A DNA stretch of 64,000 nt from Malus domestica (Eukaryota; Streptophyta; Magnoliopsida; Rosales; Rosaceae), in NCBI RefSeq assembly GCF_042453785.1, contig NC_091675.1:6894501-6958500 (forward strand), given 5' to 3'. Below, piece by piece: positions 22,991 through 37,000 of this stretch (position 1 is its first letter; each line of letters begins with the position of its first letter). A program made the position numbers and the translations under genes. The notes beneath the pieces are model-generated. The model did not search any database. It saw only the letters and a list, made by a program, of their open reading frames with translations, and had not been told where the DNA came from.

Positions 22991-24774
22991 TTAATCTGGA
23001 TTCCCCCTTAATCTGCATATAAAACATTGGCTAGATAGCTTCATGAAATCTTTACATGCAACTACTCTTTTGAAAATTTGCATCCCTTTTGGGAACAATA
23101 TTATCTCACCCTTATGCTGTCTTCGTGATCTTTCTTGTACCCTTTCCATCCCCAACAACTTAAATCTATTTATACCGAATAATTAATTTAAAAGTTTGCT
23201 TAATTATTTTGTACACTGCAGGAAGAATGCAAACACATGCAAGTGAGATTTACAGCAGCCTGGTATTTTATTTCGAAGTGTTTGACAAGTAGCATGTCAG
23301 ACATGAACATTGTGAGACTGGCTTAGGGGTAGGGCTTCATCGTTCTAGAGTGTCTTCTTTGATATAAACCTATCAACTACTACTTTAATGTTATCAAAGT
23401 CGACAAAGTCGTCTCAAAATTTCAATTTTCAAAAGTAAATCGTTGAGCGTTAAATTTGATCAAACACGCATCCTACAATTAATCATGTATCTATCAAGTC
23501 GCTCGATTTATATTTTTTTTACGTTATTTGTAGATGCACGCAAACTTAAATAAATCTTTTAGCTTTGGTACATATATAATATGATAATTGGTTACATAAC
23601 TAGATGACTTGTTCCTTGAATAAATATTTATGTGATTACCAGAGAAACAACAGAGTAAATAACAAAAGCATAATCATTCATTCACATCCCCAATTTATTG
23701 AATAAAAATGTGTGATATTTTTTATTGATACAAAAGCTGTGATTTTAATCATGTTAGTTGTGAAAGCTACTCTGACTAGTAGCTTAATTAATGTAGTCAT
23801 CCAAAACCCTAGCAAGCTAACATATTACATGATCAAACTAACATATTACATAATCAAATATATCTCTTAATTTTAATCTGAGTACGTACGTAGCAGATAA
23901 ATTAGTTTGGATAAATATAAAACTTCCATGGATATAGACTTAAATAATTAAATGTTTCAACAAAATTAAAACTCCTTAAAACAGTTTTATAATCTTGGAA
24001 AGGGGATGACAGATGGTAATCGTCTCTGCTAATCAATTTGTCTTTGCCTACCATATATGTTGATAGTTACACTGACAAACTTCCAACAACTACTTTGATC
24101 ATCATCCTGGCTAATCTTCTTTGACACAGATTATGATAAAATTGTCCCAAAATTGGACTACCATGAAGCGAGGTTGAAAGTGCCCAAGTCTTCCTTTGTA
24201 ATCTGTAAAGTGTCCTAATCTATGGAACATTTCACAATTGTAAATTTAACTCTTCTGTATTTTAGTGATGAGGTTAGTTATGATTATGGAAAGATTGAGA
24301 GGTTAGAACAGAATTATTGAGCATTTCGGTCCATCAGGTTTACGAGAATTTAATTAAGCACAATATGTATGTAGTAGTAATCCATCACATCTCTCTCTTG
24401 ATTACTTGACAGACACTTCAAATATCAAATTGGTATATGGCTCTTGATCAAACTCACCTGTTCTTCCATCCAGTGCTGTACAGATCACAACTTGCTAATA
24501 ATTTACGAGGATATTATGGGCGATTGACCGACATATTGGGTGATTGGAAAAGAAAATCAAATAAAATTAAGAATTTGTTATATAGGACTGGTTAAAAGGT
24601 GATAGTACATAGATTCAATTTCATGTAAGTATATACCACTGCAGAAGCATTTCTCTTGCTTTCTCTCACTTTCCTTTCTGCCAAACACTTTCATCTACAG
24701 GGCCTCTCCACAAGCATATTGGTTTGTTATATTAAGCACTTGAAGGACATGAAGGATATGTATAGGGTTTAGGG

Positions 24775-24775
<1 letters not shown>

Positions 24776-24839
<64 letters not shown>

Positions 24840-24849
24840 TGTATGTATA
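24776..24849. repeat. Compound microsatellite (TA)n(TGTA)n
   Basis: About 18 TA units run into about nine TATG/TGTA units. Confidence 0.95.
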
Positions 24850-26123
24850 ACGTATAAAAGGATATCATATATTACTATCCTGGTGTTGGACAAGTATATT
24901 AGTTGCTCTTTCTACGACTTCTTGTCTATTAGCAACCACAAGACGGACCCTTTGCTATTGTCAAACAAGAAAGTACCACCCATGATAAATTGTCAAGCAA
25001 GAAGCCAAAACATAGAAAGAAAGGGATCCAAGTTGTAATTATTATTGATGGGTTTTCTTCAGTGATAATGCACATACATTCTAAAGATCACTTGAGTTGA
25101 GATCAATAATTATAGGGTAAATGTCAATTATCGAAGAATTGTAATAGTCAATTCATATATTCTGCATTGCATCATGCATCGTGGAAGTATTTAATATTTA
25201 TCTTGGTTCAGGCATAATTAACATCATAATTACTTATTTGCAGATATGATTGTACATATTTGGTTGAGGATAATGAGCTCAATATACATCATCCGTACAT
25301 ATGCATGAATATATTTTGGACATGAAAAGCTATAGGTAGCCTTCTAGGAATAAATAAAAGATTTGAGCTGGTCTAACCAAATTGCTATTCGACAAAATAA
25401 GGATGAGAACATTTTGGGGTGGTGCCATGAGCCGGGGGTTCCGGCCGTACGTTCTCCGAGACGATATATATTGATTTGTACTAACTTTTTCTGCTAAAGA
25501 AGCATATTGTATGAGTACTAATTAGAATTATGGATATAAATTAACATAAAAGAGCCAAAACACAAGGAACCGAGGGCAAGGGAATCCAGGGGGTTGTGTC
25601 TGGTTTGTGCCCCAAACCCTATTCCTCTCCTATTTTTCAGTACTCTTCAAGCATGTGACTCTCCGAGTCCTTCCAATTCGGGTAGACGCCTCTGTTATGG
25701 TTTGTACGTACATGTTAGCATCTTATATATTAAAAACAAATTAATTAATGAGATAAAAATTGATCAAAAAACTGAATAAATCATCGATCAAACATACAAC
25801 TATCACATCATTTTGTAAACAAAATTTAGCAATTACGTCTGAACTCATATTTAGTCGTCATGGGACGACTTAGTGATACATGCCATGCCCTAGTTAGTGA
25901 AAGCAAATTATACTCAAATAGAAGGGCATAAATTGGACCCCTCTGTCTAAATATGACCTAGCCATCACGCTGGCTGCTTCTGTCTGAATTTGAACGGAGT
26001 TTACGTGAAGCATTGGATATGTATACAATGGTATTCAGCATGATTTGTCTTATTTGCATGTAGCAAGTCTCTGTAACTTATAATTATAATTTAATCTGTT
26101 ATCATTTGCATCTTACTGCACTG

Positions 26124-26126
26124 CAT

Positions 26127-26159
<33 letters not shown>

Positions 26160-26190
26160 TATATACATACATATATATATATATATATAT
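26124..26190. repeat. Compound microsatellite (CATA)n(TA)n
   Basis: Repeated CATA units interleave with TA tracts. Confidence 0.93.
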
Positions 26191-27179
26191 TCACTTATTC
26201 AACTTCTTCGTCTAAGCTTCAATCCAATCACAGTTACAAAAATAACCCTCCAACCTTCAGTATGTACTGTACATGCAAGTACGTACGTATTCGTGATATC
26301 ACACAATCTGAGCTAAAAAAATTTCCAAAAATATCTAAGAATATAGTTGTAAAATCAAATTCAAACTTCTCGTATATATAACCAAAAAGGAAGATCCCAG
26401 CTTCAGTAACTGTAGGATGTATACTTGAAAACCAACAAAAATGAATGCGCACGGGGCCATCAATTACAAAGGTCATTTCTGTCAATTCACACTTCATGAG
26501 TGCAGGTAGACTATAATGCAATAATCCCAAAACAAGGATTTCGTCCATGATCTTTGATAATATTAAAAGCTGTAAAACCTTGTATCTCAAGACCCATAGT
26601 AGGTGGGAACTTCACCTTCACACAGAGTTTGCCCCCAATTACTTTTCTTCACACCAGCTACTAGAAAGTTTAAATTCCAAAATTTCTTGTGCATGCTGAG
26701 CAAGAAAAGCCCTAGCTAGGCTCAACGTCTCAAGATCTCTCTTGCACCTTCATCACTCATCCATCGTAACCCCTCGTGCATCGGATCTCTTGATATTATT
26801 TTATCCCCAAAACAAAAAGGTTTTGAAAAGTGTCAAGACCTAATCAATATGTATGAACACATATCGCTCTCCATATATGCAAGGAAGATAGCTAGTTTCT
26901 TTTTCTTTTCTTTTTTTCTTTTGGTTTTGTAAGAGCTAGCTAATTAATTAACTGGCACCTACAAGTCTTCAGTACCCATCTAGGGTTTATGTTGTTGAGT
27001 ATTTTTAGGAGATGAAGAAAAGTTAGATAGCTTTTCAAACTTAGCAAGTTTCAAATTGAGTAATTCAAGTTGTATTCTTGATCGATCGATCGATCTCATA
27101 TGATTATCTTTGTCATATATGCAGAAGCCAGACAAGCCGGGCAAAACCCTAAAAAGGAAATTTGAAAGATCATCACATC

Positions 27180-28433
27180 ATGACAGCAGAGCCAAAGGAG
27201 GAATTGCCACCAGGGTTCAGATTTCATCCTACGGATGAAGAACTTATCACCTTCTATCTCATGAACAAGATAAATGATGCCACTTTTACTGGAAGGGCGA
27301 TCGCCGATGTTGATCTCAACAAATGCGAACCCTGGGAACTTCCTGGTACACATATATATAGTTTTTCCAATCTAACCCTTGTTTTCAGGTCATCCGTCAC
27401 ATGCACAAATTTGATCTATTTCTATATATCCATAGTTTTGTATTTTTTGCAATCAGCTTGTTCTTTACATATATATACCCTTTAAAAGAACCCCAAATAT
27501 TTTCACCGATCATCAGATCTTTATTAGTTTTATACGTATAATATGATCTGAGGGGGCGGGAAGGGGGGGATTCGGATTTGTACAGAGAAATAGCATTAAG
27601 AGCAGTAGCTAGTGGGTAAATCTTGCTTACTTTTCTCGGCTCTTTGTTGGATTTAATTTCTTTTGCTTATTGATATTATTAATTAATTTTTAATTGAGAC
27701 CAAGTATTTCATAAAATGTATTTAACTCATGTGAACTTTGCATATGAACATTACATGTTTCATCGTATATACTCTTCTTCGATCAGAAGTATATATTCTT
27801 CAAATTAGTTGTACTCACAAGATATATTGTTCTGAAAACATTTCTTGTAGCATTGATAATGGAAAATAATTAAAAAATTTCCCATATATATACACACACA
27901 CATATATCAATATTCTCACCAGCTAGCATAGACAAATTAGCTTCTTGTCTAATTTAGTAGTGTTGATGAACAATTGTATTTCTTGGATCAAATATTGTAG
28001 CAAAAGCGAAAATGGGAGAAAAGGAGTGGTACTTTTTCAGCCTACGAGATCGAAAGTACCCAACGGGAGTGAGAACAAACCGAGCAACAAACATAGGTTA
28101 CTGGAAGACCACAGGAAAAGACAAGGAGATCTTCAACAGTGTCACATCTGAGCTAGCTGGGATGAAAAAGACCCTTGTTTTCTACAGAGGCCGAGCTCCT
28201 CGTGGCGAAAAATCCAACTGGGTCATGCACGAATATCGGATTCATTCTAAATCCGGCTTTAGAACATCCAAGGTATACCTTGATTAATAACATCTAAGTA
28301 TGAATTTGAATTAAGGATCTAAAACAACTAGTTTTAAGTTCCATTTTAAGTAATCTTATAATTAGTGGAAATCACCTTTGATATTAATAGGACTAGGGCT
28401 GATGAACTTGTGAAACTGAAATTACACTTCCAA

Positions 28434-28481
<48 letters not shown>

Positions 28482-29358
28482 ATAAACTTGTGAATACATG
28501 AACACATTGAGTTGAGCACAAGTTTCATTTATATACAGCATGATTCCATGCAAGATTTGTGAAACGATGTTCGTAGACGACATACCGTCCATAGTCCATA
28601 TATATCGAAAGTAAAATAATATAGATATTCTTGCCCCCTGTGATTTATGTCTTCCACTCTATATTATTCCATGAATATAGATTTGATATTATGGATCAAA
28701 TAATGAATAATTAACTGATTTGACTAAATTAATGTTGTACTAGCAGGATGAGTGGGTGATTTGTCGAGTCTTCCAAAAGAGTGCAGGTATAAAAAAGTAC
28801 CCAACGAACCAATCAAGAGCGGCCAATCCCTACAACCTAGAAATAGGTCCAAGTATGGTACCATCACCCCTAATGCAGCTAGGTGATCCAAACCACCATC
28901 AGTTCCCCTATGGCAGAAATTACATGACTAGCGCTGAGATGGCAGAGATTTCAAGAGTCTTAAGAGGCGGCGGAGGCGGCGGCGGATCATCAAGTAGCAC
29001 TGTTAACCTACCAATCCAACCCCAGTTCAATTACCCAATTGGTGGAGGAGGTGGTGGTGTTGGAGGAGGAGGAGGGTTTACAATATCTGGGTTGAACTTG
29101 AATCTTGGTGGCCCAGCATCACAGCCTATGTTGAGGACAATGCCACCACCACATCTGCATCATCAAGGCCCTCCATCTATGAATCATCATCCTCAAGTGC
29201 AAGATGTTACTAATACAGCCATGATGAACGGTCCAGATCATCAAGGTGGATATGGAACAATAGACATGAACAACAACAACGCAAATGGTGGGAGTGGAAA
29301 CAGGTTTATGAACATGGAGCCTTGTGTTGATCTTGATAACTACTGGCCTCCCTATTAG
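27180..29358 (+). CDS. NAC-domain transcription factor, NAM/CUC-related subgroup
   Basis: Exons 27180-27345, 28001-28272 and 28747-29358 join in frame to 349 aa. Start [20 protein letters not shown]. All five NAC subdomains are present: A ([19 protein letters not shown]), B ([16 protein letters not shown]), C ([20 protein letters not shown] and [15 protein letters not shown]), D ([20 protein letters not shown]) and E ([14 protein letters not shown]). Intron positions are those typical of NAC genes. The C-terminal activation region holds two polyglycine runs (about residues 220 and 250), Asn- and His-rich stretches and a C-terminal [11 protein letters not shown] factors bind CACG-containing sites as dimers. 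The domain looks closest to NAM/CUC-type members with the [11 protein letters not shown] variant, but I cannot name one ortholog. The ATG at 27180 is the first in frame. Confidence 0.92.
28437..28478. repeat. (TC)n microsatellite in NAC intron 2
   Basis: About 20 CT units lie inside the second intron. Confidence 0.95.
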
Positions 29359-29942
29359 GGTACTTAAGAGTATCAACTATCTAATATTCTCAAGGCCAAT
29401 TAAGTTAGCGACAAGCTTGATTATTATTAGTTATTGTTATGCTTTAGGTATAAAATCGATTTACATGTCCTTCCCAGTTAGGGTAATCAAGAACTATGAA
29501 CCCAGCAACTATAGTCCTATGAATTAGAGTCAAGTGGCTACTCTCGTTCAGAAACGTTTCATCTTGTTCAATCTACTTCCGTCATTTTAATGTCTTTCAA
29601 CAATTATTAAGCTTAATTATAAAGTTGGTTTTGCCTTAACACACATTTGACATCCCTTTTTTGAGTTGCTTATTATTACATTTCAACATGATTCACAATT
29701 ACTCAAATCGATGCTACGATTATTTTTCAACATAATTCACAATTACCCAAATCTGTGTTACAATTATGCACGTAGAAAGAGAAGTAGTGATCATTGGGTC
29801 GTGTCCATATTCTACTAAAATAACGTCATGTGATGTAACTAGTGGTGCAACCAGAAATTCTACCATGAGATGAACCTTAAATATCGATAAGCTTAAAGTG
29901 AAAAATGAAATAAAATTATGAAAACTTATATAATAACATAAA

Positions 29943-30667
29943 GGGAAATTTTATTTAGACTCATTTATCCTCTTTCTACACCCAACTTATTATTTTTTAT
30001 TTTGAAATTTCAAATGTGCCAAATAATTCTCTTTCTACACCCAACAAGAACAAAAAGAAAATAATAATAATTTAGCAATAGGCAACTCCCGCCACCCTAT
30101 CTCTTCAAACCTCAACCACCCATTTTCTAACGTCCCCAACTCCCCACCGCCACCTCCCTTACCACCCACAACAATTTGGAAATTATAACATTATTCCCAA
30201 CAACCCCCAATTAAAAAACCCAAAAGAAACATGTCAATATATTTTTTTTCTTTTTTTGGAAAAATTAATGGTATTATTAACATATGGTCCAACACAATTA
30301 GATTCGACATGTCGACAATTTTGGCATAATTTGGACATGTTAGAAGGATTGCATGGAAGAGGGAGCTATTGTGTGGCCGGCGAAAGGTCGGGAAAGGGAC
30401 ATTGATGGCTGAGATCTTTGGGGGTTTCATTGTGGGCGATAAGAAGATGGTGGTGTGGGGTTGGGGAGGGGTAGAAATTGGGGGTGGTTAGGGTTTGGAG
30501 TGATGGCATGGCCCTGGATTTCTAGTGCTGGAATTTTATATTTTATATTTTTGTTCTTTTTCATTATGGGTGTAGAAAGAAAATTGTTGGGCAGATTCGG
30601 AATTTCAAGATTAAAAACTATAAGTTGGGTATAAAAAAAGAATAAATGGGTCTGAATAAAATTTCCC
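29943..30667. mobile_element. Non-autonomous Mutator-like element (MULE) with long TIRs and 9-bp TSD
   Basis: The element starts GGGAAATTTTATTTAGACTC and its other end is the reverse complement of the same motif. The inverted repeats stay alignable for about 120 bp (both contain CTACACCCAAC/TATACCCAACTTAT). It is flanked by a perfect 9-bp direct duplication, TAACATAAA, at 29934-29942 and 30668-30676. Long TIRs beginning GGG and a 9-bp duplication are the hallmark of the Mutator superfamily. No transposase is present in the 725 bp, so it depends on a partner element. Confidence 0.85.
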
Positions 30668-30676
30668 TAACATAAA

Positions 30677-31527
30677 ATCATACTTTGAAAACTCATTGAA
30701 GACAATTTTAAATGTATTATGTATATTAACTTCTACATTTTTAATATGACATGATTAGACTTAAAATGTATAATTAGGGTTGGTGATTAGATAATCATTG
30801 ACATTGACACAACAGAGTAAAAAAAACCAAATGGGAAATTTCATTCATGAGTTATATATCTGAAGATAGGGTCAAAGAATCAAAATATAATACTTTTCAA
30901 TGAACCTTCATTGGCTCTATCAGTGGATGTAACCAATCTATGTATTCTAATATGGGAATACAAATAATTTTGCTTAAGGGAGTAGTTTGATGGACATGCT
31001 ATAACATGCATTGATTAATGTATTTTGCATTTATTTTCACAGTTCATCTCTATACACGTGGACTTGAACAATTTTGTCCCCTATTCTTCAAACACTAACG
31101 ACTCGTTTGGAAATACTTTTAAAATGACTGAAAACGCTTTTGATAAAATATTTTCCAAATCAATCCTTAGTAAAAATTCAAGTAGATCCTAAAATAGTAC
31201 TTAAAGTACGACCTGCAAGCTGATTTTTCTTTCATTTTGAAACCCAAAATCAATAATTTCATCAACATAGGCCGAGGAACTATAGCCCAGCATAGGCCTT
31301 GGCCTACCCTCACTCTTCTATCTTTCTATATAATTTAGTATTATACTTCTTTTTGTGTGGTAAACTTAGTATTATGATTCTTTTAATTTACAAAAAAAAA
31401 AAACTTTTAAATTTTATTCACCAATAGTTAAAAACAAGAGTTCTCTTTTTCCTTTCCAATTCCAATGGGACTCATCTTAAATTAAATTTAACATCTTATT
31501 TTATAAACATATCAATTGATCCTAAAA
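30677..31527. other. Intergenic between the MULE and the Helitron
   Basis: AT-rich, non-coding. A partial relative of the 22828-22990 element lies at about 31098-31215 (ACTCGTTTGGAAATACTTTT, then AAATCAATCCTTAGTAAAAA). No gene is seen. Confidence 0.5.
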
Positions 31528-34003
31528 TCATATATACTAAAACTCAGTTTCCCCCGACACTGTTCACCAGCAGTGAAAGGGCGAAACTGCCCTCGGATTC
31601 TTCTTTGCTTGCTGTTGTCTTTTGCTATTTTGTGCAGTGAAAAGTCTGTTTTGGCCCTCATGGCCACGCGTCTGTCATCGTTCAGTTTATGCGTCGAATA
31701 GGTTTTCGTTGGTTTACCATTTGCTTTGCCTTTTGTGTGTCGGCAATCTCTGCTTCTCTCCATCTTCGTCTCGCCTTCCTTTCGTCTGTAATCCTGTGCT
31801 TTTCGTTTTGCAAAATATTCATCGCAAAGATCGTCGTGTTCTTTTTTTTTGGGGAGTTTGTTTGGGTTCTCTGTTTTGAGACAAGTTCTGCATCTCTGTA
31901 AATCGTTTCTCCCCAATTGTCACCGGCTTTCCGACCAATTTTTGGTGCGGTCTGGGTGCGATCTTTGTTCAGATTATAGTAAAAAAAAAAATTATTTAAC
32001 TCAGGTAAGTTCTGCAACCCTTATATGAGAGTTGTTATTTCGAATTTGCATTGATTTGAACGAAACCCTAACAATTTGATTTTATGCTGAGTTGTGGCAG
32101 TTTGTCGAGGCTTTGTTGGCTAAGAGCGGATTTTGCATTTGGTTTACTCCGCTGATAAATCTGAGATTTAAAAGGAGCTTGAAGGCTACTGTTGGTTTGG
32201 GTATGTATTCCCTGCTTTCGTTCCTTCCTAATTGTATATGGATTTCCTATTTAAATGAAGCAGGGAACTAATCGATTAATGCATGTTTTAATTCCATTAT
32301 TCCTGATGTTTTAACAGCTTTGTGATAAGGGAGGTTGTGCCGTGGTAACATGGCTCAAATAAAAGCAGAAACCATCATGTCCATGAACTGGACGAACAGT
32401 TTGTGCCCCAAATATAAAGTTTGTTTTTTTTTCCTTATGTGTCTTTGCAGTGTGCCTGCAGCGGGTATGGGACTGTATTCGTCGACAGTGTGTCGTGTTA
32501 AAGTAACAGGGTTGAGTCATCTGTGGAGATCTAGATTTGGCATAACACCATGTGGATTAAATTGTAGAGAGAGATAGTAAATGATGTTTTCTTTTTTTTT
32601 TTTTGGTTTCGGTCCATTACATTTGATTTAAAACAAACCGGGAGACAATTGATGCACAGTGATATAGGGTGCTTAAATTGGACTTTGAAACACACATCTT
32701 TTGTTACCCCAATTGATAGATAGGTATATAAATCTAACTGATTTAAACTGCTGTCGTTACTTGAGCTTCGTGTGTGCATTATTGGTGTAAATTTTGAAAG
32801 ATGAAGTAATATATATGTAATTATTTATGGAGTCTTTTCTCTTTGGATTTTTTGATTGGATTGCTTAGGTGATAAATTGGACAAAGAATGATGAAACTGA
32901 AGGGTACAATTCGTTTAGTTTCAACTAAACATTTATATTTAAGCCTCTTTGCTTTGTCAGGATTAAATGGAATGAGATGTGATCTGTCTTTCTCTAAAAT
33001 GTGAATTCGTTGGTCGTAAATGAGGTTATGGTGTGAAAGAAATTGGAAAAGTAAAGAGCCAATGGAAAATGAGGTTAAAGATATACAATCAATAATAGTG
33101 ATTAATAGATTTATATGAGTGCTTATTAAGCTTGGTTAGCCGAGCGTTTTCATTTGTTGGGATTTACTTTGGTAGTTTCATGTTAATTGTATTCTTTTTA
33201 ATGGTTGGCTAAGTAAGATAACCAAGCGTATCCACTTTGTTGCTGCTCTCTATATCTAATTCACTTAATATTTTTTTAATTAATTATGTTTGTGCTGAGT
33301 ACGACCTTTTTTTTTATGTTTGTGCTGAGTAAAAATGCTTATACAAATTTGGTGTCGTCTTGAATACAAATATGTGACTAAGGCTGATTTTTTTATTTTT
33401 TTGCAGCCTTTGAAAAATCTTGGTTAGTACGGAATTCAAGCTATTTATTCTTGGTTTCCAAAGCGCTCTATCCTCAAGGTAACCAATCAAACCCCCGCTA
33501 TTATTTGTGAAAAGTTTACATATGCGCTTTTCGTTTTTTACAGTTCAAATCAATCTGAGTTCTAATACTTATGCTTGCAAGTTGCAATAGAGAAACCATG
33601 CTTTATTTTTTATGAATTTCATGTGTTGTACAATGGTATTTATGAAATGCAATTAACTTTTTGCAGCCAAAGATAAGCAAAGATTTTCTGTTTTTTTACA
33701 GGATTTGAAAAACAGTTAGCTATCCTGGTTTTTGAGCTATTTGTTTCTAGCTTCCAAGACGCTTTGCACTCAAAGTAAGTAATTTAAATTTTGGAATTAT
33801 CTAATAGAAACTTTAATTATACAGTTTTTGTTTAATTTTTTTATAATTCAAATCAAGTTTGGTTTACTGTTTGTATTTGATTTGAGCTATATTGCTTTTG
33901 CACATATTTCATGTCTTGATTAATTTTTTATTTATTGCTCTTTTCTTGAAATTTGTTTTGCAGTCGTTTGTTTTTCAAATAGGTGAAACAGTTTGTTTCC
34001 ATC
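31528..34003 (+). other. Helitron 5' region and spliced leader
   Basis: This 2.5-kb non-coding stretch precedes the Rep/helicase ATG. Two segments, about 33411-33478 and 33702-33775, resemble each other (TTTGAAAA, AGCTATTT, TTCCAA, CGCT). Each is preceded by a CAG acceptor and followed by a GTAA donor, so they look like duplicated 5' UTR exons. No coding role is seen. Confidence 0.45.
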
Positions 34004-37000
34004 ATGTCTAAAAAGTCTATAAATGGTCAATCAAATGATGCTACAAAGCGAAACCAAAACATCACTAATAGCGAATATAATACACTGTTTGAGCTTGATC
34101 AGCGGCCAAAAAAAGTGTGTAGAATCAATCGTATGCATAATTCTGAAGATGTTTACTCTAGAACTAACACATTTGTTCTTCAAAATTCGTCGGTTGAATA
34201 TCAGTGCTCCACCAGCAGATCTTCTGCTGACCACTGTGACATTGCATCTGTTAATGAAAGTGAAATGCTAGATGTGACCCCTCTTAAAAAGAAATTGTGC
34301 AGAGATGATCAAAAAGGGAAAAACGTTGTTAGTTTCTCAAATAATGATCAAAACACAGTTGAAAAAACCTCTGATGCTGACAATTGTACTCCTATGAATA
34401 AGGGCCAAGCCTTTTTCCAAAAAAATAGAAACGGTACGTTTTAAATTTTGAACAATAATTTTTTATTTTAGGTTTTAACTTTAAGATTTAGTTAATTACA
34501 TATTGTGATTATATTTGACTTTCATTTTTTTTTCTCTGCATATGTTTTTTTGTAGGGGTTACGAAAGATTATGCGGACTTGGGTGATAAAAGTTATAAAT
34601 GTGTTTTCTGCGGTGCATATTTTTGGTTAAAAGAGTCTCTTAAACAAAGCAGGAAAAAAAATCAACCAATTTTCACTGTTTGTTGCCAACAAGGAAAAAT
34701 TATATTTCCAGCTCCAAAACCAACACCGACTTTTCTAAATTGCTTACTTGATCCAAATGGACGTCAAAAGAGTTTATCATTTCGAAAAAATATTAGAGCT
34801 TACAACTCTATGTTCTCATTTACTTCGATGGGAGCAAAAATTGATCACTCAATTAATGACGGATCAAGTCCTTACATTTTTAAAATTAGTGGTCAAGTTT
34901 GTCATTTGATGGGATCCCTTTTGCCTACTGATAACGAGCCTCCAAAATTTGCTCAGTTGTATGTTTATGATACATATAATGAAGTACAAAATCGTCTAAG
35001 AGCTTTTAATTCTCAAGGAAACAATCGAAACCTTGATTCATCAATTGTTCAAGAGTTGATCAAAATATTTGATGAATGCAATCAGTTGGTTAAATTTTTC
35101 CGAACAGCTAGAGATAAATTTGAAACTGATGGTCTCATAAATTTAACAATGACTTTATTAGGCAGGCAACCAAGAGATAGCAAACAATATGATCAACCAG
35201 CAAGTGATGAAATAGGCGGTTTAATAGTTGGTGATATAGGTTTGTCTGACTCTAATAAAGATATCATTATAGACTGTAAAAACGAAGGATTAAAGCGTGT
35301 GACAAAATTGAATCCAAAATTTATGGCTCTTCAGTATCCTATTCTTTTTCCGTACGGTGAAGATGGATATAGGCTAGATTTAAAATGGAATGAAAATTAT
35401 AAAGGCCCCAAAACAAAAAGACAGAGAGTACCTATGAGAGCTTATATAGCTTATCAAATTCAAGAAAGAGAGATGTGCTTAACTACATTGTTAAAAGGAG
35501 GTAGACTTTTTCAACAATATTTGGTTGATTCTTATGCAACACTTGAAGAAGATAGATTATATTACATTAAACAAAATCAAAAAAATTTGAGAAGTGAAAT
35601 TTACAAGGGAATATATGATGCAATGTCAAGAGGTGATAACGATGCTAACAATTTAGGACAAAAAATTGTGTTGCTTGCTTCGTATATAGGAAGTCCTAGA
35701 TATATGATTAACAATTACCAAGATGCTATGGCAATTTGTAGAGAATATGGTCATCCTGATTTGTTCATAACATTTACCTGCAATGTAAAGTGGCCAGAAA
35801 TTATTAGAGAATTTGAAAAAAAACCGGGTTTCAAACCTGAAGACAGGCCTGATATAATTTCTAGAATATTTAAAATGAAACTTAATGATATGCTTGATTT
35901 TATCAAGTCTGGAAGGCCCTTCGGTCAGGTTGAAGCAAGTAAGTTCTAAAAACTTATTTTTCGTTATTATCTTTATCTTATTCACATTTTTTTGTACATC
36001 AACCTAACCTTTTTCTTTTTTCTGTTTTTGTTTGTTTTGTTTTGATTCTTTTTATAAACAGATGTTTGTACAATTGAGTTTCAAAAAAGAGGTTTGCCTC
36101 ATTCTCATATGTTAATATGGTTGAAATCAAATTTTAAGTGCTATACTGCATCAGATATAGATTCCATCATTTCAGCTGAGTTGCCAAACAAATTTGTGAA
36201 TCCTCAACTTTATGAAATCGTTAATCAATTTATGATTCATGGTCCATGTGGTTATCTCAATCAAAACTGTTCTTGCATGAGGGAAAATAAATGTTCCAAA
36301 AACTTTCCTAAGCCATTTAAAAATGAAACTGTTTTTGAACCCAATGGTTTTCCTGTTTATAGGCGTCGTGATGATGATACAAAATTTGTTATAAAAAATG
36401 GAGTCAAAATTGATAACAGTTTTGTGGTTCCTTATAATCCTGAATTGCTTTTAAGATATAATGCTCATATAAACGTTGAAATTTGTTGTCAATCAACGCT
36501 TATAAAATATTTGTTCAAGTATGTAACCAAAGGTTCAGATAGAGCACGGTTAGTCTTACAACAACATCCAAATGATGAAATATTAACTTATCTAAATTGT
36601 AGATATATATCACCTTATGAAGCTGTTTGGAGATTGTTTGAGTATTCCATACATCATAGAGAACCTTCTGTAGAGCGATTACCAGTACATTTACCATTAG
36701 AGCAAAATATTGTTTTCAGTGGTGATCAATCATTGCAATCAATTATCAATCAGAATGCTTCTGACCATACAATGTTAACAAATTGGTTTGAAGCTAACAA
36801 AATTTATAATGAAGCACGTTCACTGACTTATGCACAGTTTCCATCAAAATTTTTATACGATACACGGAAAAAAATTTGGCAACCAAGGAAACAAAGAGGT
36901 TCAATAGGTAGAATAGCATATGTACATCCTGCATCTGATGAGTATCATTTACCTATGCCTGATGCAAATAGAATGTTGGAAATTAAAAATAAACTTTTAA

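Larger units (their letters stand above)
21430..27179. other. Long AT-rich intergenic region upstream of the NAC gene
   Basis: About 5.7 kb without any supportable gene. It holds a foldback element at 22828-22990 and microsatellites at 24776-24849 and 26124-26190. The last kilobase should contain the NAC promoter and 5' leader; (GATC)-like repeats occur at about 27080. The rest shows no coding bias that I can see. Confidence 0.55.

Noticed and set aside
24811-25038. 75-codon ORF starting MYVCMYVCMYVC
   Set aside because: The start is a (TATG)n microsatellite and the remainder has no family features.
31516-32017. Several open frames on both strands at the Helitron left end
   Set aside because: They conflict with each other, lack a shared signature and lie in the Helitron's non-coding 5' region.
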